Below are positions 1 through 12,481 of a DNA stretch of 64,000 nt, piece after piece. A model generated the notes under the pieces. That model did no database searches. It saw only the letters and a program-made list of their open reading frames with translations, and had not been told where the DNA came from. Position 1 is the stretch's first letter. Each line of letters opens with the position of its first letter. This stretch comes from an uncultured Geobacter sp. (lineage in GTDB: Bacteria; Desulfobacterota; Desulfuromonadia; Geobacterales; Geobacteraceae): contig CAIWTU010000007.1 of NCBI GenBank assembly GCA_903915655.1, forward strand, positions 48,176 through 112,175, given 5' to 3'. The position numbers and the translations under genes are program-made.

Positions 1-894
1 TCTTTCCGGAACCGTTTCGACATTATACTCCATGACGGAGGCAAGCAGAGCTGCAGTGGCAACGTCGTAGGGCAACCCGCAGTGTGCGTTCAATGGATTT
101 GCTATTGCGTGAACCAGGCCTAGCATTGCGGAGTTTAAGGCAAACCCGGCAAGCATGCTGCCAAGCAGCATATTGGTCCTGGCTTCAAGGTTTTTACCGA
201 TGCCATTCGCCACTGGGAGGTACCGGCAAATAAGTTCAACGGCTTTCAGGGCATTAATATCGGTTGGTATCGAGGCGGCCCGGGAGAGATAGGCCTCAAT
301 CGCATGGGTCAGCGCGTTGATCCCCGAAGCTGCGGCAAGGTCGGGCGGCATGTCTGCTGTAAGGTGCGGATCTATCAGGGCGTATCTGGCCCCGACATGC
401 CGACCTCCTATGCTCATATTTTTCAGCTTCACCGTATCAGTGATCGTGGCAAAAGCGATCACTTCGCTTACCGTCCCGGCGGTCGTAGGAATGGCAATCA
501 AAGGGGCCGAAGGAATCTTAACCATGTTCATGCCATTATATTGGCTGATCGGAGATTCGTTGGTCAGCAGGATGGAGATTGCCTTTCCGGTATCCAGGAC
601 GTTCCCTCCCCCGACGGCAACTACCACTTCCGACTGGGCCAGCCGGGCCAGCCGGGCACCTTCTTCCACAATTGCGTCGGTGGCATTGGCCCCAACACCT
701 TCCCATTCCACAACTTCCACTCCTGCGGTTTGCAGGGAGTTAACTATCACGGCTGCGATACCGGCCTTTTTCACCCCGCTATCATATAGACAGAAAACCT
801 TGCTGGATTCCAGACTCAACACAATATGGCCGACACTCAATGCTGCGCCCTGGCCAAAAGCAACGGAGCTTGGAAGACTGAATTGGAATTGCAC
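1..894 (-). CDS. Iron-containing alcohol dehydrogenase, C-terminus cut by window edge
   Basis: Metal-dependent group III alcohol dehydrogenase, which oxidises or reduces alcohols/aldehydes with NAD(P). The start is a GTG at 894 preceded by a strong AGGAGG ribosome site; 298 codons are visible and the C-terminus lies beyond base 1. The nucleotide-binding GGGNVLDTGKA segment, the family motif GTVSEV (usually GTGSEV) and the histidine-bearing segments HAIEAYLS and HAIANPLNAHCGLPYD, which carry iron ligands in this family, are all present. Substrate cannot be told from sequence. It lies downstream of the PAP2 phosphatase gene on the same strand, 22 bases away, so the two may be co-transcribed. 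Confidence 0.93.
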   Translation of the reverse strand, partial: MQFQFSLPSSVAFGQGAALSVGHIVLSLESSKVFCLYDSGVKKAGIAAVIVNSLQTAGVEVVEWEGVGANATDAIVEEGARLARLAQSEVVVAVGGGNVLDTGKAISILLTNESPISQYNGMNMVKIPSAPLIAIPTTAGTVSEVIAFATITDTVKLKNMSIGGRHVGARYALIDPHLTADMPPDLAAASGINALTHAIEAYLSRAASIPTDINALKAVELICRYLPVANGIGKNLEARTNMLLGSMLAGFALNSAMLGLVHAIANPLNAHCGLPYDVATAALLASVMEYNVETVPER

Positions 895-916
895 GAAAAT
901 ATCCTCCTAGGTTAAT

Positions 917-1555
917 TTAGATGAGGTCAGCCTCGAACCTGTTTTTATACCCATAGAGAGCCCGGCAGACAGAAAAATCTACAAGCAGTGCCAGATACGC
1001 TCCGGCAACCACGTCGCTGACAAAGTGGTACCCGGTGACCACCAAAGCGGCCGCTAGCAAAAAGATGGCAAAGAGTACGGCGGACCTAGAACGGGGGAAA
1101 AAACGTATCAGGGCAATAGCCAGCACGGTACATATGACCATATGACCCGATGGAAAGCCGTTGTAATCTCCTCCGCCACGAAACCAGTGAAAACCGAACT
1201 CCCCCCCATCGGCCAGCCATACCCGCGCGTTAGTCATGCCGAAAAAATGCTTCAAAACGGTTTTCAGAAAAAACGAAAGGGGGACTGTCCAGCCGATCAG
1301 AAGAAAGAGGCGGATATACGGTGAGCGTATCTTCTTGCGCCGGAAGTAGTAATAGGCTATCCAGCTGAGAATTGTAATGGCACAGGCTATCGGGAAAAGG
1401 AGGTCGGGAATGTCAGAAGCATAAGTAACAAGCAGACGGTTTTTTTTTAACAGTATTTCGGTAAACTTTGCAATTTGCCTATCCATAAAATTATAACTAA
1501 TTATGATAAAAATGACGACCGATGCCAGGCCGGCAACGCGGGAAAAATAGCGCAT
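917..1555 (-). CDS. PAP2-superfamily membrane phosphatase
   Basis: Integral membrane phosphatase of the type 2 phosphatidic acid phosphatase family, which removes phosphate from lipid or polyprenyl phosphates at the membrane surface. The 212-residue protein has several hydrophobic helices. The catalytic signature is visible: Arg111 in GMTNARVW (motif 1, slightly atypical as there is no RP), PSGH at 135-138 (motif 2) and GYHFVSD with His177 and Asp181 (motif 3). It starts 18 bases after the stop of the upstream hybrid kinase gene on the same strand, so it is probably in that operon. The exact substrate (phosphatidate, undecaprenyl pyrophosphate, lipid A) is not determined. Confidence 0.85.
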   Translation of the reverse strand: MRYFSRVAGLASVVIFIIISYNFMDRQIAKFTEILLKKNRLLVTYASDIPDLLFPIACAITILSWIAYYYFRRKKIRSPYIRLFLLIGWTVPLSFFLKTVLKHFFGMTNARVWLADGGEFGFHWFRGGGDYNGFPSGHMVICTVLAIALIRFFPRSRSAVLFAIFLLAAALVVTGYHFVSDVVAGAYLALLVDFSVCRALYGYKNRFEADLI

Positions 1556-1573
1556 ATGATTCCTTTGTAACGA

Positions 1574-3109
1574 TTATTTTTGCTGAGGTACCAATATCGG
1601 TAGTAAAACGATAAAAGTGCTCCCCTCATCCAGAACACTTTCAGCCCAGATAAAACCGCCGTGAGCATCGGTAACCTTCCGACAGAAAGCGAGTCCAAGC
1701 CCGGTCCCCTTGTTTCCACCCCTACGACGTCCAAGCCCCTGGCCAAATCTGTCGAATATGGTTCCCAACTCCTCAGCCGGAATTCCGCTACCGTTATCTT
1801 TGACCTTTATCATCAAAAAACGGTCCCCCGGCAGCAACTTTGTGTCAGGATAGAGTTCCTTCGAAACTCTCGTGGCAACAGCGGTTGAATCTACACTCTC
1901 CACCGTCAGTTCCAACGTCCCCCCATCGGGGGTAAATTTGAACGAATTGGAAAGAAGGTTACTTACAAGCCGTAAAATTTTGTTGCGGTCCACAAAAATA
2001 TCGGGGAGCCGATCCTGAAACGTTGCAGTCAGCTTTGTATTGGAGCGCTGGGCAATCATCCGAAAACCCGACATCGCCTTATTAATTATCATTTGTGGCT
2101 CTTCCCTGGTAAAAGTCAGGATCATCTTACCTGCCTCAAATTTATATACATCCAGAAGAGTATCTATCATCTCCACCATCTCGGCGCAGCTTTCTATAGC
2201 CGATTCCAGATATTCTTTCTGTTCATCGTTAATTTTGCCGAGACGCCCTTCCCTTACCAGATCTGTGGCGCCTACCACGGCAGTAAGCGGCGTCTTCAGG
2301 TCATGAGTCAACATGCTTACAAAATCCTCTTTTTCCTGCTCCAAAACCTTTAGAACCGAAATGTCCCTGATAATTTCAACACTCCCCATCACGCTTCCCT
2401 TAGCATTCAGCAGTGGAGTCGCACTTGAAAGAACTGGAATACTCCCGTTCTTCAGCGCCAGTTGATAAGTCACATCAAGGCAGGGGGACAATGTTTGCAA
2501 TACGATCTTGCACGGGAGTCGCTCCGGTGCAATATCGGTATACAAAAGGGACTCAACCGGCATTCCTGCGCAAGAATCAGAATTCACTCCAAGGAGCGTC
2601 TCAGCTTTTCGATTGAGGCCGCTTACAAGCCCATTTTTATCGATAACAATCAGAAGGTCTGCCATACCCTGTAGAATGGCCCCCATCTTTTTCCGCTCTT
2701 CTTCCAGTTGCTGCTGAAGTCTCACATTTTCCAGCCGTGTCTTGTTCAGTTTCAAGGTTCGATGCACCTTTTTCAACAGGTCTTCGGCAGCAAAAGGTTT
2801 GGCGATATAATCCAGCGCCCCCTTCTTCATGGTTTCTACGGCAATGTCTTCGTTACCGTGAGCGGTCATCATTATAACCGCCACATCTGGATTTTCGCGA
2901 TGGAGTTTTTCAAGAACCTGTATCCCATCCATACCCGGCATCTTTATGTCAAGAAGTACCAGAGAAAAATTCTCCCGACTGAGCAGATCGAGCGCCTCAA
3001 TACCATCCCTTGCTCTCATCGTGGAATACCCGTCGTCTTCCAGCTGCAATTTCAGAATGATGGCAATATCAGCCTCATCATCAACGATAAGTATCTTAGA
3101 ATTTTTCAT
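1574..3109 (-). CDS. Hybrid signalling protein: REC-PAS-HisKA-HATPase
   Basis: Cytoplasmic two-component protein of 511 residues with no membrane segments. An N-terminal receiver domain (about 1-120) has acidic pocket D10/D11, phospho-acceptor D54 in LLDIKMPG and Lys104. A coiled linker and a PAS-like domain (about 140-250) follow. The kinase core has His269 in the H-box MLTHDLKTPL, an N-box (RLVSNLLSNSFKF), G1 (DNGSGIP), F box (FDRFGQG) and G2 (GTGLGLAF). The receiver-first order is common in delta-proteobacterial signalling proteins, where a separate kinase phosphorylates the receiver to control the kinase output. No partner is encoded next to it, so the signal is unknown. A GAGGTAG ribosome site precedes the ATG. 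Confidence 0.92.
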   Translation of the reverse strand: MKNSKILIVDDEADIAIILKLQLEDDGYSTMRARDGIEALDLLSRENFSLVLLDIKMPGMDGIQVLEKLHRENPDVAVIMMTAHGNEDIAVETMKKGALDYIAKPFAAEDLLKKVHRTLKLNKTRLENVRLQQQLEEERKKMGAILQGMADLLIVIDKNGLVSGLNRKAETLLGVNSDSCAGMPVESLLYTDIAPERLPCKIVLQTLSPCLDVTYQLALKNGSIPVLSSATPLLNAKGSVMGSVEIIRDISVLKVLEQEKEDFVSMLTHDLKTPLTAVVGATDLVREGRLGKINDEQKEYLESAIESCAEMVEMIDTLLDVYKFEAGKMILTFTREEPQMIINKAMSGFRMIAQRSNTKLTATFQDRLPDIFVDRNKILRLVSNLLSNSFKFTPDGGTLELTVESVDSTAVATRVSKELYPDTKLLPGDRFLMIKVKDNGSGIPAEELGTIFDRFGQGLGRRRGGNKGTGLGLAFCRKVTDAHGGFIWAESVLDEGSTFIVLLPILVPQQK

Positions 3110-3118
3110 TGTTCTACC

Positions 3119-3376
3119 TCAATAATTAGTAGTAAAGGTAACAGAGTGCTGAAAAAGATCGCGGGGAAGGCCAAACGCAAAGAAGGCGGAGATAAAGGTC
3201 CCGAAAGAGATCCGCCAGGCAGACCAGGAAGCGGTCATAACCCAACGGTACAGACTGCTCTCCGCAGCAGTTTTCTATCGCCTGCCGGCACTCTGTTCGT
3301 GAATATGGATAGGCAGGATAGGGGGAGTTATGGTAAACGGGACGGAAATGGGCTTTACACCGGTGCGAATCATCAT
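3119..3376 (-). other. Possible small gene interrupted by one in-frame TAG
   Basis: The 350-base gap between gpsA and the hybrid kinase gene holds an open frame of 86 codons broken only by a TAG at 3275-3277. It starts ATGATG at 3376, eight bases after a GGGGGAG ribosome-site-like run, and gives 33 residues (MMIRTGVKPI...) before the TAG. The same frame then runs on with a Trp/Phe-rich stretch (YRWVMTASWSAW...SAFFAFG) to a TGA that overlaps the kinase ribosome site. I do not recognise either part. It may be a decayed small membrane protein, or chance. No other feature is seen in 3110-3461. Confidence 0.25.
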
Positions 3377-3461
3377 CGCACTCCCCCTTTTAACGCATGC
3401 TGTCCCTCCATGAAAAAATGTACAGCTGGTTTATCACTATGGACTGATTGTCACTCGAGCA

Positions 3462-4466
3462 TCACATTTCTTCCGACTTCAGATCTCTGGCCATAAGCTC
3501 CATTACCGACTTCCGGGGAGACTTGTCTTCATAGAGGATCTGATAAACCTTCTCGGTAATAGGCATGTCTACATTGAGCCGTTTTGCCAGCTCATAGGCG
3601 GATTTTGTGGTCTTTACTCCCTCAGCAACCATACACATCTCGGCCAGTATTTCCTTCAGCCGTATCCCTTCTCCCAGCTTCATTCCGACAGTACGGTTAC
3701 GCGACAGGTCACCGGTACAGGTCAGGACCAGATCCCCCATGCCGGCCAGCCCGGCGAATGTAGCAGGTTGCGCCCCCATAGCCATGCCCAGCCTCGCAAT
3801 TTCGGCAAGCCCACGGGTAATCAGCGCTGCCCGCGTATTGTAGCCCAGGCCCAGACCATCGCATATACCAGCTGCAATGGAAATCACATTTTTGATCGAC
3901 CCTCCCAACTCTACTCCGATTATGTCACTGTTGGTATAGACTCGGAAATATTGGGTAGAGAACGTTTCCTGAATTTGCCGGGATGTCTCATCTTCTGCAG
4001 CAGCCGCTACTATGGCAGTAGGCATTTCCTGTGCGACTTCCTTCGCGAAAGTCGGACCCGAAATAACACAGTAATTTTTGAAAAGGTGCGGCGGCAGGGT
4101 TTCCTTGAAGATCTGGGAAATTGTCTGCAAAGTATCGAGTTCTATCCCTTTTGAAGCATTTATTATGAATGTGTCCGAAGCAATGTGGGGGAGAGCCTTC
4201 AGGATGACTCCACGCATTACCTGGGAAGGAGTAACAAAAAGGATGAACTCCTTGCCGGAAACGGCTTCTTCGAGCGATCCGGTAAATTGCAGGCGAGAGG
4301 AGAGCCTGATATCAGGGAGATACAGACTGTTTATCCGGGTCTGCCTGATCTCTTCCACTCTATCCTTTTCATGCATCCAGAGCATTACTTCATGGTCTTT
4401 TTTTGAAAGAAGATCCGCCAGGGTCGTTCCCCAGCTGCCAGCGCCTATTACGGCAATTTTGCCCAA
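3462..4466 (-). CDS. gpsA: Glycerol-3-phosphate dehydrogenase [NAD(P)+]
   Basis: Reduces dihydroxyacetone phosphate to sn-glycerol-3-phosphate, the backbone for phospholipid synthesis, in the cytoplasm. The 334-residue length is normal for the family. Visible features are the N-terminal dinucleotide fold (IAVIGAGSWGTTLA), the substrate segment GPTFAKEVAQ, the catalytic Lys in KNVISIAAG, and the C-terminal helical domain with NTRAALITRGLAE and the GMGDLVLTCTGDLSRNR motif. It lies between the helical-repeat gene and the kinase gene on the same strand, with gaps of about 90 and 350 bases. Confidence 0.97.
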   Translation of the reverse strand: MGKIAVIGAGSWGTTLADLLSKKDHEVMLWMHEKDRVEEIRQTRINSLYLPDIRLSSRLQFTGSLEEAVSGKEFILFVTPSQVMRGVILKALPHIASDTFIINASKGIELDTLQTISQIFKETLPPHLFKNYCVISGPTFAKEVAQEMPTAIVAAAAEDETSRQIQETFSTQYFRVYTNSDIIGVELGGSIKNVISIAAGICDGLGLGYNTRAALITRGLAEIARLGMAMGAQPATFAGLAGMGDLVLTCTGDLSRNRTVGMKLGEGIRLKEILAEMCMVAEGVKTTKSAYELAKRLNVDMPITEKVYQILYEDKSPRKSVMELMARDLKSEEM

Positions 4467-4559
4467 TTTCAGCTCCGTTTTTCTACATTGTCAATGAAAC
4501 AGCGGTTATTCAAAAAGTAAAAAGAGATCCAGACCGGGCGCGTAGAGCTAAACTGTCAG

Positions 4560-6143
4560 TTAATCCCACAACTCACCATCTTCACCCAGTTCATTCAGTT
4601 GCATCCTGAGATCGAAACCTTCAGCAAGCGCTTCACGTGTTATCTTCAAGCTCTCCAGGGCAAATTGCCGCAGAAAGGAATTATTACAGCTTGAAAATCC
4701 GGGTAGTAAAAGATTTATGGCCACAGCCAAGGTCTTTTCGACCAGCTCTTTTTCCCGTCCGGTTTTCTGCATTAGGTCGGCTATCATGAAAAGTCTTCCC
4801 GATATTTTCTCAAGATCGGGAAGAATAAGCTCCTGGATAAATTTTTTGATGAAACGTTCGACTTCATCTGTCAAATTTTGGCCAGCAAGCTTTTTTTCCT
4901 GGGCTGCAAACTCTTCCGCAATATCAAACAAACGGCTATCGGCAGTAAACCAGCCATCAAAATATTCTTCCTCAAACAATGTGCCACCTTGAGCGATAAG
5001 TTCGGGCGCCCCCGACAGAGCGTCAAAATCATACCCCTCAAATTGAGGTTTATACTGATGAGGCAGAAGGGATTCGACGGGCAGTATTCCTCGCCAGACG
5101 TAAAACTCTGCCGGCAGGAGAGTGTTTTTTTTTCTGTTTAAAAAGAGGGCATTCCTGATAAGCGATACCGTATATTCCTCAGTAATCTCGAAGAGTGTCT
5201 CTTCATCGGATACTTCCTGCCAGCGCTTTTCATATTTTTCACGAGAAATATCCTGATAACAGAAGGCATCTAGAATCCCGTTTGTTTCATGGAGCTGTAA
5301 TAAAAGGACCTCCAGTATGTCAGCACCTCGCCTGCGGGAAAACCAGAGGGTCCTGTTTCCGGTTCCGTCTATGGAGCTGGCAGCAGAGATATATAAAGAT
5401 TTTTCCTCAACAATTAGGCCAGATTTCTCTGGCTTTATCCCCAGGAAAGCAAGTCTGCGCAGACTCCGCTCGGCCAGTTCTTGAAGTTCTCTATCACCCT
5501 GGAAATTGAAAGAGCTTAAAAGGGAGGCCGCTCCTTTGTCGCGTATTTTCCCGAGCCCGATAATAGTCTCCAAAACGACTTTCCGTTCATCAAACCCTAT
5601 CAGAATTTCAAGGAGTAACAAAACCCGCTTATCCGGGACCGCTGCGACACAGCGCACTATTGCCGGTCGAACCTCTTCCGGGTAATAGAGAAAATCCTCC
5701 ATGAAGCTGATTAACCCGGTATCTCCTTTGTCGAGAAGTCTTTTAAGAGTTTGATCGAGAGGCCCGTTTATTTCTGCAAGGAGTTTTGCAAAAGGGGGCA
5801 GGCTGATATCAATACCGTAGTCTTCGAGGATGGCAAGCAGGGCAGCTTTCCCATCCTCATGCAAATCAGTCCGCTTCAGGGCCATCCGGATTAGCGGCTC
5901 CAGCCAGAACTCTTCTTCAAAAAAGTCAAGAAGGTATATATAACGGTTTATAATATCAGCGTTTTCTTCTAGCCAGAGCTTCCTCATCAAAGGTGAGAGG
6001 GCGCGGTTACCGGCTTTTTGCAGCTGGGTGCCGATCCTTTCCATCTCATCCAGGGTAATATCTTCCTTTTTCAGTCCTTCCAGAAGAATTACCAGGTTAT
6101 GTCTTTCGAAAAAGCTGGTATCTATTCTCTTGCAGCATTCCAT
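4560..6143 (-). CDS. Uncharacterised HEAT-like helical-repeat protein
   Basis: A 527-residue cytoplasmic protein I cannot assign to a named family. The first 230 residues are a run of paired amphipathic helices with the look of HEAT or similar repeats (for example RPAIVRCVAAVPDKRVLLLLEI followed by DERKVVLETIIGLGKI). The middle (about 240-400) is mixed alpha/beta and the C-terminal part (about 400-527) is again helical and acidic. No signal peptide or membrane segment is seen. It lies 86 bases downstream of gyrA and 93 bases upstream of gpsA on the same strand, so it may be expressed with the gyrase gene. HEAT repeats usually mediate protein contacts, so a scaffold or regulatory role is plausible but is inference. 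Confidence 0.75.
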   Translation of the reverse strand: MECCKRIDTSFFERHNLVILLEGLKKEDITLDEMERIGTQLQKAGNRALSPLMRKLWLEENADIINRYIYLLDFFEEEFWLEPLIRMALKRTDLHEDGKAALLAILEDYGIDISLPPFAKLLAEINGPLDQTLKRLLDKGDTGLISFMEDFLYYPEEVRPAIVRCVAAVPDKRVLLLLEILIGFDERKVVLETIIGLGKIRDKGAASLLSSFNFQGDRELQELAERSLRRLAFLGIKPEKSGLIVEEKSLYISAASSIDGTGNRTLWFSRRRGADILEVLLLQLHETNGILDAFCYQDISREKYEKRWQEVSDEETLFEITEEYTVSLIRNALFLNRKKNTLLPAEFYVWRGILPVESLLPHQYKPQFEGYDFDALSGAPELIAQGGTLFEEEYFDGWFTADSRLFDIAEEFAAQEKKLAGQNLTDEVERFIKKFIQELILPDLEKISGRLFMIADLMQKTGREKELVEKTLAVAINLLLPGFSSCNNSFLRQFALESLKITREALAEGFDLRMQLNELGEDGELWD

Positions 6144-6229
6144 CGATATATCTCTTTTAACGGGAACCGCCCGCTACGTAGAAACAAAAAACCATTATGG
6201 CGGCAATATGACGTTCATGCAAGCTGCGA

Positions 6230-8776
6230 CTATTCTTCTTCAACAGGCATTTCATCGGTTTCATCAGTTAATTCATCTAGCAATGCCTCCGCCTCATCGG
6301 TTTCTTCTTTTTCGGCAAGCTTCGCCACCGCAACAATCCTTTCGTTCTCTTCTTTCACCATCAGCCGGACCCCCTGGGTATTGCGGCCGATAACGGAAAA
6401 CCCTGCAATAGGTATCCGGAGAATCTTCCCTTCGTCGGTAATAAGCATCAGGTCGTTCTCGTCGTTTACCTGCTTTATATCAACCACGCAACCATTTCTT
6501 TCCGTAGTTTTTATCGTAATGACACCCTTGCCCCCCCGCATCTGCAATCTATATTCGACGAGGTCGGTCCTTTTGCCGAAGCCGTTTTCGGTCACCGTAA
6601 AGAGGGTCGAACCGAAGAAATTCTCGTTTACGATCACCATGCCGATTACCAGATCATCATCCTCAAGGCTCATACCTCGGACACCTCTGGTAACGCGGCC
6701 CATTGTCCTTGCGTCCGCTTCCCGGAAGCGGATCGATTTGCCGTTTTTGCTGGCCAGCAGAACATCCTGATTCCCGTCCGTCAGGGCTACGGCGATCAAT
6801 TTATCCCCGTCATCAAGATTGAGAGCGATAATACCTCCAACCCGAGGATTGGAGTACTCACGCAGTCCGGTCTTTTTGACTACGCCATTCGAGGTTGCCA
6901 TCATGATAAATTTATCATCGGTAAACTCTTTGACCGGCAGAATAGCTGAAATATTTTCATTTGGGGAAAGGTTCAACAGGTTGACAATCGCCTTTCCCCG
7001 CGTAGCACGCCCCCCTTCGGGAAGCTCGTAAACCTTCAACCAGTACACTTTTCCCGCATCGGTGAAAAACAGCATGAAATCCTTGGAGGAGGCTATAAAG
7101 AGGTGTTCGACAAAATCCTCTTCCTTGGTTTTCATACCGGTCTTCCCTTTTCCTCCGCGACGCTGCGCCCTGTAGAGGGTTACTGCATTACGCTTGATAT
7201 ATCCGCTGTGGCTTACTGTTACCACCATATCTTCTTCCACTATGGTGTCTTCCAGGGAAATTTCCGCTGTCTGGCCTACTATTTCCGTACGTCTTGCATC
7301 GGCAAATTTTTCCTTCAATTCGGTCAGCTCGGCGACGATAATTTTCAGTATCTCCGATTCGGACCCCAGTATCTCCTTCAGGCGGGCAATTATTTTCTGA
7401 ATTTCCAGGTATTCAGCTATGATCTTATCCCGCTCCAGTCCGGTCAGGCGTTGCAGACGCATTTCAAGAATTGCCTGGGCCTGGATTTCGGATAAACGGA
7501 GGGCCGGATTTTCAGCAAGCTCTGACTGAGACGCAAACCGGCCTTGCATCAAGCCCTCTTTTGCCTCAGCCGGATTTTTGGCATTGCGGATAAGTTCTAT
7601 GACTGCATCGAGATGATCAAGGGCTATCTTGAGTCCTTCAAGAATATGAGACCTTGCCTCCGCCTTTTTCAACTCGAATATGGTGCGTCGGGTAACTATT
7701 TCGCGTCTGTGCCCTATGAAGTAGTTTATGGCATCACGTAACGATAAAACCTTCGGCCTGTTATTTACAATGGCGAGCATGTTGATACCGAAGGAATTCT
7801 GCATCTGGGTATGCTTGTATAACTGATTTAGAATGATCTGCGGGTTTTCATCTTTCTTCAATTCGATTACGATCCGCATCCCCTCTCTGTCTGACTCGTC
7901 ACGCAGATCGGAGATACCTACTATTTTCTTTTCCCGCACCAGTTCGGCAATCTTCTCTATAAGACGGGCCTTGTTGACCTGATAGGGAATTTCCGTAACT
8001 ATTATCGATTCACGGTCGGTCCTTTTCTGCTTTTCAACCTTGGCGCGGGCCCGCATCTGAATAATGCCCCGTCCGGTTTTATAGGCGGATACAATCCCTT
8101 CCCTGCCGTAGATAAAACCGCTGGTGGGGAAATCAGGGCCCGGAATCTTATCGATCAGTTCTTCAAAGCTCAGGTCAGGATTGTCGATAACCGCGACTAT
8201 CCCGTCAATTACTTCGCCCAGGTTGTGCGGGGGAATATTTGTTGCCATCCCCACAGCAATCCCGGAAGATCCATTAACCAGAAGATTGGGAAATTTGGCC
8301 GGCATAACGAGTGGCTCATGGAGTGACTCATCATAGTTGGTACCCATGTCAACAGTTTCCTTGTCAATATCTACAAGGAGTTCATGGGCAAGCTGCGACA
8401 TCCGTACCTCGGTATAGCGCATGGCAGCCGGCGAATCACCATCCACGGAACCGAAATTACCTTGACCGTCCACCAGCGGATAGCGGAGGGAAAAATCCTG
8501 GGCCATTCGGACAATGGTGTCGTAGACCGCCGTATCGCCGTGCGGATGGTACTTACCTATGACATCACCGACCACACGGGCAGACTTCTTATACGGTTTG
8601 TTGTAGTCGTTACCCATGTCGTACATGGCAAACAGACAGCGCCGGTGAACAGGCTTCAGTCCATCCCGTACATCCGGAAGTGCGCGGCCGATTATGACCG
8701 ACATGGCATAATCCATATAAGAACGCTTCATTTCATCTTCTATATTAACTGAAATCTTGTTGGTCTGATCTAGCAT
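6230..8776 (-). CDS. gyrA: DNA gyrase subunit A
   Basis: The breakage-reunion subunit of DNA gyrase, which works with GyrB to introduce negative supercoils. It has 848 residues, normal for GyrA. The N-terminal winged-helix/tower region contains [15 protein letters not shown] and the catalytic-tyrosine segment [11 protein letters not shown]; the quinolone-resistance region reads [17 protein letters not shown], with Asp rather than the E. coli Ser at the codon-83 equivalent (seen here; effect not claimed). The C-terminal beta-pinwheel carries the GyrA-box-like [11 protein letters not shown]. The extreme C-terminus is acidic. gyrB lies 124 bases upstream. Confidence 0.98.
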   Translation of the reverse strand: MLDQTNKISVNIEDEMKRSYMDYAMSVIIGRALPDVRDGLKPVHRRCLFAMYDMGNDYNKPYKKSARVVGDVIGKYHPHGDTAVYDTIVRMAQDFSLRYPLVDGQGNFGSVDGDSPAAMRYTEVRMSQLAHELLVDIDKETVDMGTNYDESLHEPLVMPAKFPNLLVNGSSGIAVGMATNIPPHNLGEVIDGIVAVIDNPDLSFEELIDKIPGPDFPTSGFIYGREGIVSAYKTGRGIIQMRARAKVEKQKRTDRESIIVTEIPYQVNKARLIEKIAELVREKKIVGISDLRDESDREGMRIVIELKKDENPQIILNQLYKHTQMQNSFGINMLAIVNNRPKVLSLRDAINYFIGHRREIVTRRTIFELKKAEARSHILEGLKIALDHLDAVIELIRNAKNPAEAKEGLMQGRFASQSELAENPALRLSEIQAQAILEMRLQRLTGLERDKIIAEYLEIQKIIARLKEILGSESEILKIIVAELTELKEKFADARRTEIVGQTAEISLEDTIVEEDMVVTVSHSGYIKRNAVTLYRAQRRGGKGKTGMKTKEEDFVEHLFIASSKDFMLFFTDAGKVYWLKVYELPEGGRATRGKAIVNLLNLSPNENISAILPVKEFTDDKFIMMATSNGVVKKTGLREYSNPRVGGIIALNLDDGDKLIAVALTDGNQDVLLASKNGKSIRFREADARTMGRVTRGVRGMSLEDDDLVIGMVIVNENFFGSTLFTVTENGFGKRTDLVEYRLQMRGGKGVITIKTTERNGCVVDIKQVNDENDLMLITDEGKILRIPIAGFSVIGRNTQGVRLMVKEENERIVAVAKLAEKEETDEAEALLDELTDETDEMPVEEE

Positions 8777-8900
8777 TACAACCTCGGTTTCCTGTATTAT
8801 TCTCTTTCGCTCTGCTTACTGGTTCGTGTCAAGTATCGATTTGACTTCATGCGGAGAGTAAAGTCAGTGACTCTAATTAACCTGAACCTTGGGCACCAGA

Positions 8901-11282
<2,382 letters not shown>

Positions 11283-11293
11283 CTAGTAGTACC

Positions 11294-12397
11294 TCATTGA
11301 AGTATAGTGCCCCCCCGAACGGGAAAGACCTTATAATTTTGTATTCCTGAAAGAGTTATATTATCCAGGCTTGTAGTGGTAATGAAAACCTGCATATCTT
11401 TGATTTTGAGAAATTCCATGAAGTTGTTATTCCTGTCCATGTCGAGTTCGGAAGTCATGTCATCAAGCAGGAGTATAGGAGGGTTTCCATTAAGTTTTTT
11501 AATATATTCAATTTCCGCCATTTTAAGGGCTAAAATAAAGCTGCGTTGTTCTCCCTGCGAACCATGAAACTTCAATGATTTTCCATTGATAGAAAAATTG
11601 ATATCATCCCTGTGTGGACCGGTGAGGGTAAGTCCCCTGCGGTTCTCATCACTGGCATTTTTGTGTAACAGCTCCAGCATGCTCAATCTAACCTCTTCGG
11701 CAGAGCCTGCTGTTCCATCTTTTTTCATAACTTCAGACCGATAGATCACCTCTGCTTGTTCATGATGACCGGATATAATAGCATAAAAATCGGTTAACAG
11801 TTTCGTTATTTTCTGGATATAGGAAACTCTTTTTACCACAAGTCTCGCTCCGGTTTCGGCAAGCCTTTCTGTCCAGGTATCCAGACCGTTCCTATCTTCC
11901 CTTTTTAAGAGGTTATTTCTGTTTTTCAGTATCCGGTGAAATTCCTGATGTAGAGAAAGATAGCTTATATCGCTGCTGAATATTGCTCTATCAAGGTATT
12001 TCCTGCGCAAATCAGGCAAACCCCTCACCATTGCTAAATCTTCAGGTGAAAAGACGACCATGCTGAGACAACCGAAAAAATCGGCAATTTGTGTAACCGG
12101 TTTTCCGTTAATTCTCACCTTCTTGCCGGCATTTTCTATAGAGAGTGAAATTTCCTGCAATACCTCTTCATTATCAACTAGTCCTCTTACTATGGCAAAG
12201 GGATTTCCATATTTTATCAATTCCGGGTTTCTGGCCAGTCTGAACGATTTCATAGTTCCAAGAAGATAGATGGATTCAAGAAAGTTCGTCTTTCCCTGTG
12301 CATTATTTCCGACAATCAGGTTGAATTTATCATCCGGATATATTTCAGCTTTTTCTATATTACGAAAAGAGCAGATGTATATTTTTTTTAATTTCAT
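11294..12397 (-). CDS. recF: DNA replication and repair protein RecF
   Basis: SMC-like ATPase that loads RecA at single-strand gaps with RecO and RecR. It is 367 residues long. The Walker A segment is VGNNAQGKTNFLESIYLLG, the RecF signature is HGSQGEQRSF, and the Walker B is LLLDDMTSELD. It sits between dnaN and gyrB on the same strand; a hairpin terminator separates it from dnaN, so recF-gyrB may also need its own promoter or read-through. Confidence 0.97.
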   Translation of the reverse strand: MKLKKIYICSFRNIEKAEIYPDDKFNLIVGNNAQGKTNFLESIYLLGTMKSFRLARNPELIKYGNPFAIVRGLVDNEEVLQEISLSIENAGKKVRINGKPVTQIADFFGCLSMVVFSPEDLAMVRGLPDLRRKYLDRAIFSSDISYLSLHQEFHRILKNRNNLLKREDRNGLDTWTERLAETGARLVVKRVSYIQKITKLLTDFYAIISGHHEQAEVIYRSEVMKKDGTAGSAEEVRLSMLELLHKNASDENRRGLTLTGPHRDDINFSINGKSLKFHGSQGEQRSFILALKMAEIEYIKKLNGNPPILLLDDMTSELDMDRNNNFMEFLKIKDMQVFITTTSLDNITLSGIQNYKVFPVRGGTILQ

Positions 12398-12418
12398 CGC
12401 TTTTTTGCACTTGTATAA

Positions 12419-12453
12419 TAAAAAGGCCTCTCTTTGGTGAGGGGCCTTTTTAC
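12419..12453 (-). terminator. Bidirectional hairpin terminator after dnaN
   Basis: A GC-rich stem (AAAAGGCCTCTC pairing with GAGGGGCCTTTT, loop TTTGGT) with T-runs on both sides. On the minus strand it reads GAGAGGCC followed by TTTTTATTATA, so it should end or attenuate dnaN transcription before recF. Confidence 0.8.
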
Positions 12454-12481
12454 AGGCAATATTCCATTTTGGACAGTATAA

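Noticed and set aside
3140..3320. GEMM-like riboswitch in the gap before gpsA
   Set aside because: AAACGCAAAG occurs, but the GCC and CCGGGTTGCC parts of the GEMM core are missing.
2708..3496. Long plus-strand frame of 262 codons
   Set aside because: It runs antisense through the receiver domain of the hybrid kinase and into gpsA; composition looks like a shadow.
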